Under the pieces are notes generated by a model. That model did not search any database. It was not told the origin of the DNA and saw only the letters and a program-made list of their open reading frames with translations. From a virus: a stretch of DNA of 64,000 nt. Both the position numbers and the translations under genes were made by a program. This document shows, piece by piece, positions 45,797 to 55,567 of the stretch. The stretch is from positions 1 to 64,000 of IMG/VR virus record IMGVR_UViG_3300008952_000019; one strand, written 5' to 3'. Position 1 is the stretch's first letter. The number at the start of each line of letters is the position of its first letter.

Positions 45797-46788
45797 TGCT
45801 GAATTTCCTGAAAAACAAAAGTAACTCCTTGGGATGATTTTACCTCTGCAAATGCTTCAATGGTTTCTATAGAAGAATATGTTCTACGTCTAACCCTAAA
45901 ATTATACCAGTCAACAGAATCAATGGCTGTAACAACAGGAGCACCAACACTTTCAATTTGATAATCATATCCATTAAAAAGCAAAGGTACTATTTGTAAA
46001 ACAGACCACAACGAATTACCAGTATCGTATGTTGATGTGATACCATCAGGGTTTGTCCATATTGTTGTACCACTTGCCCCTGTTCCACCTTCTTGTATAA
46101 TTCCTTGATTTGCAATAGGATTTTGTGCTGATAACATAGTTTCACTTACTCTAAAATTGCCCCATGTATAATCGGACCATGCACTTGTAGTAGGTGTACC
46201 TGCTTGAGGGTCAGATCTTTGTATATCTGTAACAGTATAATCTAAATTATTAGCTACATATAAACCATACATCGGATAACTTGTAGGTGATGTATCTACA
46301 TATTGCATAGTAATAGGTTGAGTTCTGTATGCATTTGCATTAGTATCGGCGGCATCGTATGTAATTTTTGTTAGTACATTTTTAGGATTAAACTCCTCCA
46401 TTTTAGAAGATGCTCCTGTTACTCTATTAAGATATACAGTACCAAATGATCTGCCTGTAGATGAAGATGCTTTAATTGTTAAAACAAAACTTATTGTTAG
46501 ATGTAAATAATTTGTTGGTAATACATTAATTTCTCTAAAAGGTGTAAATGTAACTGGTACCGGTAAGCCTACATCTGATGTTGATTTAGCATCTATTAAT
46601 ACGCCTTCGTCATTTTTTGTAAAAATTTGATAATGATGAAACTGGACTACATGGCCTTTATGATGCGAATCAGTAACTGGCATAGGGTTAGGAAATTCAA
46701 ATACCCCTGTTTCTGAATTAGTTGAACCTAATGTAGGATTATTTGATTGTAGTTCACTTTCTATTTTGTTTACTTTTAAAGTTGACAT
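45793..46788 (-). CDS. Fibre protein with MSTLKVNKI N-terminus, 331 aa
   Basis: A 331-aa fibre protein beginning MSTLKVNKIESELQSNNPTLGSTNSETGVFEFPN, the recurring N-terminal tag. The rest is a beta domain (FREINVLPTNYLHLTISFVLTIKASSSTGRSFGTVYLNRV, then YNFRVRRRTYSSIETIEAFAEV) of the same kind as the N-terminal domains of the 1084-aa and 2505-aa proteins. It may be an anchoring or trimerisation partner for these giants. Its stop overlaps the ATG of the 1084-aa gene. Confidence 0.74.
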   Translation of the reverse strand: MSTLKVNKIESELQSNNPTLGSTNSETGVFEFPNPMPVTDSHHKGHVVQFHHYQIFTKNDEGVLIDAKSTSDVGLPVPVTFTPFREINVLPTNYLHLTISFVLTIKASSSTGRSFGTVYLNRVTGASSKMEEFNPKNVLTKITYDAADTNANAYRTQPITMQYVDTSPTSYPMYGLYVANNLDYTVTDIQRSDPQAGTPTTSAWSDYTWGNFRVSETMLSAQNPIANQGIIQEGGTGASGTTIWTNPDGITSTYDTGNSLWSVLQIVPLLFNGYDYQIESVGAPVVTAIDSVDWYNFRVRRRTYSSIETIEAFAEVKSSQGVTFVFQEIQQ

Positions 46789-46796
46789 AATATTAT

Positions 46797-49700
46797 TTAC
46801 GTATAAGATGTGTTAGATCTTCTCCTTGCTTTAAAATAATGATATGTTCTTGTACCGTTTCCATGTGGTACAGTATGAAATGTTGAACTTGTACCAGGTA
46901 TAACTCCATTTTCTGCTTCGAATTCGTATTCTACATTATTAATTAAAAAAGGAGATGTGTACGTAAGTGTCATTAATGGGTATATGGTTTGCATATTTAT
47001 AGTAACTATTGTTCCTGTAGGATTCAAATGGACTATACTTGCAGGCAGACTTGTGTCTCCATAAACATTTTGAGTTAAAATTTCTCCTATATTTGTTACA
47101 GATGAGTTATGGATTATGTTACCGTTGCCGTCTACTGGAAATGCTCCTCGATGTATTGCAAACCACCATACACTACTATCACCGGCAATCCCATCAGAGC
47201 CCCAACCCGACCATGCTCCCCAGGCAGTATTTACATATGTGTCATCATATTGTGTACCTATAACTTTTGATCCTGTGTCGTTAAAAGTTATTTGGTTTAT
47301 ATTTGTATTTGCTCCACTATTACCTTTTATAATATATCCTGCTATACCGGCGGCTCCTCCTAAGGCTCCGCCCGAACCGGCAGTTCCGGCATTACCTGGA
47401 AATCCAATATATCCTCCGTCGCCGCCGTTTCCTGCCTGATCATTACCGTTACTTGTATTATCATTTCCATCTGTTCCAATGGTACCGTTTGTTAATGCAA
47501 CATTATGGCCCATACCTGTTCCACCATTACCACCTGTACCTGCATTAACTGTTGTTGCTGGTCTTCTTCTTATGGCATATCTAGTAATAGATCTATATGG
47601 ATCCCATACATCCCATCCACTACCTGCACTATAACTATTACTATTGCTAGTATCGACATCATATTGATATTGCGATTCAGTAAAACCATAAAATTCTCCT
47701 GTTCCATTACCTGAAGTTCCATAGGCAGAATTATCTGTAGTACCTGCATAATAATTACTTCTGCCATCCCAACCTTTACTACCATCTTGTGATATAGACT
47801 GATCACATATAGCATTCCAAAATGCAGCATTATCAGATTGAAATTGTGAATTCATATATTGTGTAAGATAACCATATGTACTACCATTCCATCTAATAAA
47901 CCCATCTATTGTTTGCAAATTTCCATAATGTCCTGTGGTAAAATTATTAATACTATAAGTAAATCCATAGTTGGTTGAAGTATCAGATGCATTTGATTCT
48001 GATGAGATATTCCATCCAGACCATGTTCCCCAGCCTGCTGTATCATTGCCGGCGCCGCCGCCTCCGCCGCCTCCGCCGCCGCCTTTAATTACGCCATTTG
48101 AAAGGTTATTAACAGTTAATGTAGAACCTTCTAATATAGAATAATTAAAATATATTCCAGTTCCTCCTGCTCCTCCTTGGTCACCTGGTTGTCCCTGATA
48201 TGTTGATCCTGCTCCGTTTGCTCCTGCGGCACCATAAATATTTCCACTATTGTTTATTGTTATAGTAGTTCCTTTTTCCCAATTATAAACTGCAAGATCT
48301 TGTCCTGTTATTATTGCAGGATTAGCCGGGTCATTTGAATAAACATTAACACCTTGATCTATATCTACTGTAAGATATCCTTGTTTAGAAAGATCCCATC
48401 CTGCAGATATCGCTTCTGTTTGTAAATTATAATTTTGAACATCAGTTGAAATAGTTAAGGTTAATTGTTGTTCTGGTCCGGTTGTAATATTCACTGTTTT
48501 GTATAAACTAAAAGATGAATTAACATTATCTACTGATCGTATTTTATAAGTGAATGTATCACCATACCATGCAGTAAAATCTTGATATAACAATACTTCT
48601 GAAGTTGTAGTCGATCCATTTAACATATGAGTAGTTCCATCATGTGTTGTGATTTCATAATTAGTTACAAATGGTACTGATGACCAATCTAATCGTACAC
48701 CTAAAATAGTATTGCCTACTCCGTCGGTTGTAGTAAATTCAGTTGCTGTAAAAGTTGCTGGTTGTTGTAAACTAAAATTAGTCGAAAATTGATGTTCAAA
48801 ATATGTTATCATTCCTTCTGCACCTTGATCATTAGTTGCAGAAATACCAAAATATACATAATCGCCAGGATTACCTGAAATTTCAACTGACATTGGAGTA
48901 TCTTCGCCTCCAGGATCTGTAATAGTTTGATTGACAGTTGTTGGATTTATTGTAACATCTTTATATAAAGTATAATAGTCAACAGCTTCGCCTATATATG
49001 CTTGTGTCCAAGAAATAATTATATAGTGACCTCTATCAGATACTGAATGTGCTAAAGCTGATGGTGTAAACGGATCTGGTTCGGGCGGAATTTCATATCT
49101 AATAATTACTGTACCAGAACCTCCGGCGCCACCATGTTGTGTATTATCACCTGAGTAATTTGTATATCCAGTAACTAATTGTCGACCTGGTTCAGAAGAT
49201 GCTCCTCCGCCTCCACTACCACTTCCGTCTCTTCCTGCTCCTGGTGTTTGACGATAGGCAGCTCCCCATATAGTTATTGCATTACCTACAGAGCCTCCAT
49301 GACCGCCTCCATATGTTACAGTTTCGGTTCCTTCAGAACCATCACCTCCCCAAGCATGTACTGTTCCTGGCCATGCAATATGTGGATAACTATTATGACC
49401 CCATCTCCAAGGAGCCAAAGCTCCACTAGAACCACCGCCGCCTCCGCCATAATATCTAGTAACCCCATCTCTGTATGTGTTAGTAAGACCAGGTCCTCCA
49501 CTACCTCCGTGACCTGCATGTCCGTTATACGGAGCTCCGACAACAGATGGAAGTGACCAATATCCTTGTGTTCCTGCACCACCGATGCCTCCACCTCCTC
49601 CGGCTGCTTCTGCTTCATGTCTTATTTTTAAATATGTAGTATAAACATTAGATGTATACCATTTTACTGGAATTCCTTGGGCTCCATCAAAACCTGTTCC

Positions 49701-52700
49701 GTAACCCATAGTACTATTTTGAATAGAGTTACCTGGTTCTCCGCGCCACGGAGGCCAAAGCCACCAATTATTTAATATATAACTCTGTAAATTTGCAGCT
49801 CCGTACGCATCAGTTTCGTTCCAACTACCTCCAGCAGTATATGTTTTTCTACCTCCGCCGGCCCCTCCGCCGCCGCAACCGCCATGTTGGCCATCTGCCA
49901 TTACATAAGTAAAACCATCTCCTGCGGTTTTATTTCCTTGATTAGATTTATATTGTATATATGGCTGAGCATGTTCATGTTGAGATCCTGTACCAGCAGG
50001 AGTGCTAATATGATCGTAAAACATATTACCACCGCCTCCACCGCCCATAGCAGTAAGCAATGTGCCTAATTTAGTATCTCCACCTCTTTGAGGATCTTGC
50101 GGAAATCTATTATGTTCTCGAAAACTAGAATATAGTGTATCATTTTCATCTAAATTTGGATTTGCTCCTGCACCACCTGTACCAACTGTTACAGGAATAT
50201 TAGCAGCAGACATTGAATAACTAGTTTCATGAACTAGTCCTCCGGCGCCTCCGCCGCCCCCACGAGCAATACCACCTCCACCTCCACCTCCGACCATAAA
50301 AACGTCAGCCGTTATATTAAAAGGTAATACAAATGTACCGTCAGATGTAAATGTGTGACCATAATACGACTGTCCATTTACAACATATAATATTTCATGA
50401 TTACCTCCTCTAGGTCTAACTAAAGCAGGTTCCGATAACCCTGACCAATTCGATGTTCCTATTATATTTCTTGATCTAATTTTAAAAAAATACCATGCCA
50501 TGTCATCGAATAAATTTGCAGGAATAGTATCTGTATATTGTCCTGTTATTCTAATAATTTTAGATCCAACCATATAAGCAGATTTTGAAAATTCTATTTC
50601 ATATTCTTCTGCACCACTAACAGGAGTCCATGTAGCAACCATGGCTCCTGCATATATATCACTTGCAACTAAAGTCAATCCAGTAGGAGTTGCAGGTGTT
50701 CTTCCTGTAGGTTTAGCATATCGAATTACAAGAGTACCGGATGCTCCACTTGCAGCCGAGCAAGGAAAATATCCACCGCCACCGCCGTCGCCTGGGCCTG
50801 CTCCAGCAGTTGCATTAGAACAATAAGGTGAGGAATGCCACCTTTCGGGTAAATCTCTTCCACCTCGACCATGTCCTGCTTGGCCATCTCCTAATCCTGC
50901 CCATGTCGAATCATGAAAATATGTGTAACCTCCAACTGTTACGTCATCATATATCAATAATCCTCCCGTTCCGCCACCTCCATGAGCATAATTTTTATCA
51001 AGCCCAGTAGCATAATCATTTATTCCGGGAGGTCCTCCGTCACCACCATGATATTCGTCATAATATGTAGGTGATCCATTAATGTAAGGATCTCCATTTA
51101 CTGCATTATCTGTAATGTACGCATCTTCACCTGCTCCCCCTGCTCCACCACCACCGCCTCCAGAATTTGGGAAATATCCTTTTCCTCCTGAATAGCCTGG
51201 TCCGTAGTTATAAGTAGAAAATTGTGTTGAAATTCCACCGCTCCCCATTGTTACATTAGTCGGATATGTATCTGTCTGAGGAGTATTTCCATAATAAGGG
51301 GCTCCTGCCCCACCTCCTCCTTGACCTCCTGGCCTACCATCCCATTCTGCTGAATGGCTTCCTTGAGCATTGTCGGTTGTTCCACCTCCGCCTCCACCTA
51401 ATACTTCATATGATATTTGCATAGAAGTTGTTCCACCGGAAGTATATGCAGTAAAAGACGTACCATCTACAGGAAAATAAAAATTATCATCTGTATATAA
51501 TTCTAATCGATTAGGAATTGTTTTTGTTAACGTGCCGCCGGAAGTATATGCAGTAAAAGACGTACCATCTAATGCAGTTGTCAATCCTACATCTGTATAT
51601 AAATCTATTGTATTTGCATCTATTTTTTTGACATAATATGTGTTATCATTTAATTCTGTAGTGCCAACAACACCTGTTATAACTATAGGATCTGCATCAA
51701 CAAAAGGATGAGCATTAACGGTTAATTGAACGCTTGGTGTTAATTGAACTACTGCATCTATAGTATCTGTTGTAACAACTTGTGCTACATTTTTTACATA
51801 ATAAGAATTATTGTTTAATTCTGTTGTTCCAACTACGTTAGTAATTGTTAAATGATTTCCATCATAATAATTTTTAGTACTAACATTATCATGATTTTGC
51901 ATTTTTAATTGGATAACAGGAGTTAATTGATGAATACCAGTAATAGTATCTGTTACTAAAGGTCCTTCTATTTTTGTTATTCCTCCATCATTTCCTTGCG
52001 TTGTGTTACCTGTATTAGTATCAGAAGTTCCACTTGTTCCGCCTTGACCAATTGTAATAGAATAAGTTCCTGGGTTTAATCTAACGCCTGTTATTTCGGC
52101 ATAACCTCCGCCTCCACCGCCGCCGCCAAATCCAGCTCCTCCTCCGCCTCCACCAACAAGAAGCATATCAACATTCCATGAATTATCTAGTGTAAACGTA
52201 TTAGTAATATTTGGATCATATACAAATGTGTGTCCGTGCCATACTATATCATTTTTAGTATATTCAACCTCTTGACCACCTGTAAAGTTAAATCCATGAC
52301 TACTAACGACACTTGACTCTATAGAATCTCCTATAGAATTTACCGCAGTAACTTTATACCAATAAGGTATCCAATTAGTTACTACATGATCATAAAACAC
52401 ATCTGTTATACCTGCTACTATTATAGGATTATTAGCAAATAACGAATCAGTACCTATAGTTACTTTATATGTTACAGCTCCGTCTGATTCATTCCAAAAT
52501 AATCTAATATTACCGTTTGTATTTGTAGTTTGTAAATTAGTAGGCTGAAACGGAACTCCCGAAACAGAGGTTATTAGCGTATTTTCATCTGTGTTTATAG
52601 TATAATCTATTCCTGATTGTTTAGTATACGCAATACCTGCAGGACCAGGTTCTGACCAGCCACTATAATTATAACCTGTCCCACCTTGTTGTCCTATTGC

Positions 52701-54314
52701 TCCGCCTGCACCAGCAGAAATACCTCCAAATCCAGACCAATAACCTGCAGCTCCTGGTGCATCTCTTGTTGCAGTTCCTCCCCACCAAGGTCCTAATCCG
52801 CCTATTTGTCCATATGCACCTGCACTACCCCAGGATCCATCTGATTCTGGATACCATGTACCTGATGTAAATAACGGAGGATGCCATCCTGAGGACAGCT
52901 CACCTGTCCAATAAAAATTAGGATTAGGAGTTGAAGTTGAATGAGGCATAACACCATCGCCATTAGCAGATAATCCAAAAGGTTGTCCACCTCCACCAAA
53001 TATACCATTATTATTCCATAGAGCTCCTGAAGTTGCAGCACCACCGCCACCGCCACCTTTTACTTTATGTTGCCCTTCTACTGTTATGTTAGAAGATCCT
53101 AAGAATATTGCACTTCCGCCACTCTGACCTATATGTCCTGGACCAAAATATCCATTAGAACTTTTATTTGCACCTCTATCAAACCTAGATAATTCTTTTT
53201 TCCAACCAACATAATTTCCAAAATAAGCATACAACCCGCCAGTTACAGGTTCATTGGGATTATTTAAAAAATCCCATTCTCTTGTATCATAAGGACTTGT
53301 ATTCCAATTAGGACCATATCCTTGAGGTGGACCAGAATCATGTATAGGTACTGCTCCCGCACCTCCATGGCCCCATACGTGTCCTCTAATTGTAATTTTA
53401 GTAGATGATCCTCCGGGCAACGAACCTACAGTTATAGCGTATTTGTCAACACTAGGTGCAATAATATATGTATCTTCCGCAACAACAACTTTAGCATTAA
53501 CCTTTGTTAGTCCGTCCCAGCCATACGTTGTCATTTTTGCATTTAAATCATAACCTGTTAATAAATCTTGAGTAATAATATCTGTAAAATTAAATACACC
53601 ATCAATAACTGTACCAGTAGTAGATGGTGACCTATCAATTTCCATTGCAGTTATAATAATTTGAGAATTTTCTGCAATGCCTATTTCATTTGAATCTCCT
53701 GCCGAAGTTGTTCCACATATACCATGTAAATGATATTTAGGTGTAAGAGAAAGAGATTGCTTATCTAATAAAGATATTGTTAAAGGAGGATATCTATGTG
53801 TGGTTTCTTTATTTGCAGGAACATCAACAAAACCTATCGGAATACCTGGCGAATGTTGGGTGCTTGAATTACTTCCTGCATCAGTATATACTGTATTAGA
53901 CATCATGTCTTGTTCTAATCTATATATTTCTTGGACTTGGGCTCCTTCAGTCACAAAAAAACGACCACTAGCTCCGCCGGTAGATCCTGATACATTTAAA
54001 GCATTAATAACAGGAACAAAAGTGATATGAACTAAAACATAATTATTAATATTTGATAAGGTTATTAATCCAGTAGATGTACGAAATAATTCGTCTGGAA
54101 TACCCGGAACAGGAGTACCTGCCGATTGGTCTCTTTTAGTAGTAATTTTAACATCAACGTCTATTACTTCTATTTTTGTTTGGATTATTTGATTAAGATG
54201 AGAATGATCTGTCCATGAAAAGTTTTCTCCTAACGCCCAGCCAATATAATTTGCGTCAGCAACAACATTTCCTTGAGAATCAAGAATTTTATCTGTTTTA
54301 AGAATACTAGACAT
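46797..54314 (-). CDS. Giant glycine-rich fibre with Fn3-like domains, 2505 aa
   Basis: The largest gene in the window. The N-terminus MSSILKTDKILDSQGNVVAD is the recurring fibre tag. The body alternates Fn3-like domains (PTNLQTTNTNGNIRLFW, TPTGLTLVASDIYAGAMVATW, PSALAHSVSDRGHYIIISW) with glycine-rich units of the type HTF...DMLLVGGGGGGAGFGGGGGGGG. Two of the latter share the order (H)TF..DGTF/NTFTL, then a poly-Gly block, then TVGTGG/TIGQGG. The C-terminus repeats the NSGNIYGAAGANGAG...NGVIKGGGGGGGGGG arrangement of the 1084-aa adhesin. It holds an in-frame 34-bp direct repeat. A side-fibre or adhesin role is most likely. Confidence 0.82.
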   Translation of the reverse strand: MSSILKTDKILDSQGNVVADANYIGWALGENFSWTDHSHLNQIIQTKIEVIDVDVKITTKRDQSAGTPVPGIPDELFRTSTGLITLSNINNYVLVHITFVPVINALNVSGSTGGASGRFFVTEGAQVQEIYRLEQDMMSNTVYTDAGSNSSTQHSPGIPIGFVDVPANKETTHRYPPLTISLLDKQSLSLTPKYHLHGICGTTSAGDSNEIGIAENSQIIITAMEIDRSPSTTGTVIDGVFNFTDIITQDLLTGYDLNAKMTTYGWDGLTKVNAKVVVAEDTYIIAPSVDKYAITVGSLPGGSSTKITIRGHVWGHGGAGAVPIHDSGPPQGYGPNWNTSPYDTREWDFLNNPNEPVTGGLYAYFGNYVGWKKELSRFDRGANKSSNGYFGPGHIGQSGGSAIFLGSSNITVEGQHKVKGGGGGGAATSGALWNNNGIFGGGGQPFGLSANGDGVMPHSTSTPNPNFYWTGELSSGWHPPLFTSGTWYPESDGSWGSAGAYGQIGGLGPWWGGTATRDAPGAAGYWSGFGGISAGAGGAIGQQGGTGYNYSGWSEPGPAGIAYTKQSGIDYTINTDENTLITSVSGVPFQPTNLQTTNTNGNIRLFWNESDGAVTYKVTIGTDSLFANNPIIVAGITDVFYDHVVTNWIPYWYKVTAVNSIGDSIESSVVSSHGFNFTGGQEVEYTKNDIVWHGHTFVYDPNITNTFTLDNSWNVDMLLVGGGGGGAGFGGGGGGGGYAEITGVRLNPGTYSITIGQGGTSGTSDTNTGNTTQGNDGGITKIEGPLVTDTITGIHQLTPVIQLKMQNHDNVSTKNYYDGNHLTITNVVGTTELNNNSYYVKNVAQVVTTDTIDAVVQLTPSVQLTVNAHPFVDADPIVITGVVGTTELNDNTYYVKKIDANTIDLYTDVGLTTALDGTSFTAYTSGGTLTKTIPNRLELYTDDNFYFPVDGTSFTAYTSGGTTSMQISYEVLGGGGGGTTDNAQGSHSAEWDGRPGGQGGGGAGAPYYGNTPQTDTYPTNVTMGSGGISTQFSTYNYGPGYSGGKGYFPNSGGGGGGAGGAGEDAYITDNAVNGDPYINGSPTYYDEYHGGDGGPPGINDYATGLDKNYAHGGGGTGGLLIYDDVTVGGYTYFHDSTWAGLGDGQAGHGRGGRDLPERWHSSPYCSNATAGAGPGDGGGGGYFPCSAASGASGTLVIRYAKPTGRTPATPTGLTLVASDIYAGAMVATWTPVSGAEEYEIEFSKSAYMVGSKIIRITGQYTDTIPANLFDDMAWYFFKIRSRNIIGTSNWSGLSEPALVRPRGGNHEILYVVNGQSYYGHTFTSDGTFVLPFNITADVFMVGGGGGGGIARGGGGGAGGLVHETSYSMSAANIPVTVGTGGAGANPNLDENDTLYSSFREHNRFPQDPQRGGDTKLGTLLTAMGGGGGGNMFYDHISTPAGTGSQHEHAQPYIQYKSNQGNKTAGDGFTYVMADGQHGGCGGGGAGGGRKTYTAGGSWNETDAYGAANLQSYILNNWWLWPPWRGEPGNSIQNSTMGYGTGFDGAQGIPVKWYTSNVYTTYLKIRHEAEAAGGGGGIGGAGTQGYWSLPSVVGAPYNGHAGHGGSGGPGLTNTYRDGVTRYYGGGGGGSSGALAPWRWGHNSYPHIAWPGTVHAWGGDGSEGTETVTYGGGHGGSVGNAITIWGAAYRQTPGAGRDGSGSGGGGASSEPGRQLVTGYTNYSGDNTQHGGAGGSGTVIIRYEIPPEPDPFTPSALAHSVSDRGHYIIISWTQAYIGEAVDYYTLYKDVTINPTTVNQTITDPGGEDTPMSVEISGNPGDYVYFGISATNDQGAEGMITYFEHQFSTNFSLQQPATFTATEFTTTDGVGNTILGVRLDWSSVPFVTNYEITTHDGTTHMLNGSTTTSEVLLYQDFTAWYGDTFTYKIRSVDNVNSSFSLYKTVNITTGPEQQLTLTISTDVQNYNLQTEAISAGWDLSKQGYLTVDIDQGVNVYSNDPANPAIITGQDLAVYNWEKGTTITINNSGNIYGAAGANGAGSTYQGQPGDQGGAGGTGIYFNYSILEGSTLTVNNLSNGVIKGGGGGGGGGGAGNDTAGWGTWSGWNISSESNASDTSTNYGFTYSINNFTTGHYGNLQTIDGFIRWNGSTYGYLTQYMNSQFQSDNAAFWNAICDQSISQDGSKGWDGRSNYYAGTTDNSAYGTSGNGTGEFYGFTESQYQYDVDTSNSNSYSAGSGWDVWDPYRSITRYAIRRRPATTVNAGTGGNGGTGMGHNVALTNGTIGTDGNDNTSNGNDQAGNGGDGGYIGFPGNAGTAGSGGALGGAAGIAGYIIKGNSGANTNINQITFNDTGSKVIGTQYDDTYVNTAWGAWSGWGSDGIAGDSSVWWFAIHRGAFPVDGNGNIIHNSSVTNIGEILTQNVYGDTSLPASIVHLNPTGTIVTINMQTIYPLMTLTYTSPFLINNVEYEFEAENGVIPGTSSTFHTVPHGNGTRTYHYFKARRRSNTSYT
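51436..51469 (-). repeat. 34-bp direct repeat, copy 1
   Basis: First copy of a 34-bp identical sequence inside the 2505-aa gene. It encodes DGTSFTAYTSGG plus flanking bases and lies 102 bp (34 codons) from copy 2, in the same frame. Confidence 0.88.
51538..51571 (-). repeat. 34-bp direct repeat, copy 2
   Basis: Second identical copy. The surrounding 50-70 codons are also repeated in diverged form (VVGTTELN..NS/TYYVK), so this is a recent partial duplication or conversion inside an older repeat array. Confidence 0.88.
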
Positions 54315-54324
54315 ATTATATCCA

Positions 54325-55098
54325 TCACTGTTGTTCTACTGCTATTTCTTCTGCAGACATTAATGATATCCATGTACCACTCCAATTAGCAGAACTACTG
54401 CTAGAATGATTAACATATGTTGTATTTCCTGCTTCTGCCCAACCATGCAAGGCATATGTTCTTGTAGTTAGATTATTAGCATCTGTATAAAGAGAAAATC
54501 TCATCTGACCCATATCATTACTATCATATGCAGCTTGGGCTCTATATGCAAAATGAACTGGTCGTCTACCTGAACTTCCTGATCCTAACGGAGCAACATA
54601 TGTAGTATTTGTTATATCATAAAATGCAAAATGAAATAACACATTTGTATTAGTCCAATTTGCATTCAATTCTATTGTTAAATGAATTTTAGATGTTGCA
54701 ACTAATGGTGTTATTGTTACTCTATGATGGTTACCTCCATCAGAATATGTTCCTTCTGATAAATCGGCAGTTGTTTCTGTATCTACTGTAGGATATATTA
54801 TTGTATAAAGATTTGTCCATTGTGCTACCTTTTTTTGCAATAACATACCTGGAGCAATAATAGATCCTAAATCATAACCTTTGAATTTGTTTCCTGTAGG
54901 CATATTAATTATGCCTGTAGATGTATCTGCTTCTAAAGTTGCTAAAGATGTTATTTTAGGGGTTGATACATCTGTAGATGCAGTTATAGAATCTGTATTT
55001 AAACCGAATCCTTGATGCAAATTCCATTTTGTTCCTGTTGAAGATAAAACAGTATTACCTGTTAAATCTTCTATTTTATTAACTTTTAATGTACTCAT
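54325..55098 (-). CDS. Fibre protein with MSTLKVNKI N-terminus, 257 aa
   Basis: A 257-aa fibre protein starting MSTLKVNKIEDLTGNTVLSSTGTKW. Residues 30-75 are shaft-like (SITASTDVSTPKITSLATLEAD). The rest is a beta domain with TPLVATSKIHLTIELNANWTNTNVLFHFAFYDI, a pattern found in marine phage fibres next to long adhesins. It ends in EEIAVEQQ. The ATG overlaps the stop of the gene upstream (ATGA). It probably forms a short fibre or attaches the 2505-aa giant. Confidence 0.74.
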   Translation of the reverse strand: MSTLKVNKIEDLTGNTVLSSTGTKWNLHQGFGLNTDSITASTDVSTPKITSLATLEADTSTGIINMPTGNKFKGYDLGSIIAPGMLLQKKVAQWTNLYTIIYPTVDTETTADLSEGTYSDGGNHHRVTITPLVATSKIHLTIELNANWTNTNVLFHFAFYDITNTTYVAPLGSGSSGRRPVHFAYRAQAAYDSNDMGQMRFSLYTDANNLTTRTYALHGWAEAGNTTYVNHSSSSSANWSGTWISLMSAEEIAVEQQ

Positions 55099-55322
55099 AC
55101 GATTGTCAATGTTCCGCCATTACCTACCGTTATAGTTTTATTGCTAGGTATAGTTAAAGGTCCTATCATCAACGAATTTGAATTACCAGGGGTAGATATA
55201 TCTTCTGTTGCAGTTGCTATTCCTGAAACTAAAAATGGTGACATAGTTGTCATATCTGTTGTTTCGGTTTCAGAAGATACAATATTTCTATTAGTTGTTG
55301 CTAAATCTAATCCTCTACTCAT
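55095..55322 (-). CDS. Very small fibre-type protein, 75 aa
   Basis: A 75-aa protein starting MSRGLDLATTNRNIV. I chose the ATG at 55322 because it overlaps the upstream stop (ATGA); eleven more codons are open upstream. The end (MIGPLTIPSNKTITVGNGGTLTIV) matches the last strand module of the 1261-aa fibre (VGPLTMSEQVTIEGTVTVI), so it looks like a fibre end module standing alone. Confidence 0.65.
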   Translation of the reverse strand: MSRGLDLATTNRNIVSSETETTDMTTMSPFLVSGIATATEDISTPGNSNSLMIGPLTIPSNKTITVGNGGTLTIV

Positions 55323-55567
55323 GATGTTACAGCTCCTGTTGTTACTTTTACCCAACTACCATTAACATAAATTTGTATTTCGTTAGAAGTAGAATTATAA
55401 ATCATCATTCCGTTTGTTGCAGTTAATGCATCTCTAGTAGAATTAGGTATTTCTGCTAATTTAATTGTGTTTGTAATTACAGTATCTGCACTAGAAATTT
55501 TAGATATAACTACATTACTTGTGCTATCTGTATGTGTAATTTCGTTTACTAATATTTTGCTTGCCAT
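55319..55567 (-). CDS. Small fibre protein with NEI tag, 82 aa
   Basis: An 82-aa protein beginning MASKILVNEITHTDSTSNVVI, a variant of the recurring N-terminal tag. It ends with RDALTATNGMMIYNSTSNEIQIYVNGSWVKVTTGA, the common fibre module also seen near the N-terminus of the 1261-aa protein (PAEGIIRYNTNTGKFEGYS). It overlaps genes on both sides (TAATG upstream, ATGA downstream). Probably a minor fibre or collar component. Confidence 0.68.
   Translation of the reverse strand: MASKILVNEITHTDSTSNVVISKISSADTVITNTIKLAEIPNSTRDALTATNGMMIYNSTSNEIQIYVNGSWVKVTTGAVTS

Noticed and set aside
46994-47001. Perfect TATAAATA on the minus strand inside the 2505-aa gene
   Set aside because: It lies about 200 nt from the next start, in AT-rich coding DNA; probably chance.
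47039-47439. Plus-strand proline-rich ORFs
   Set aside because: Antisense of glycine codons in the 2505-aa gene gives proline runs; an artefact.
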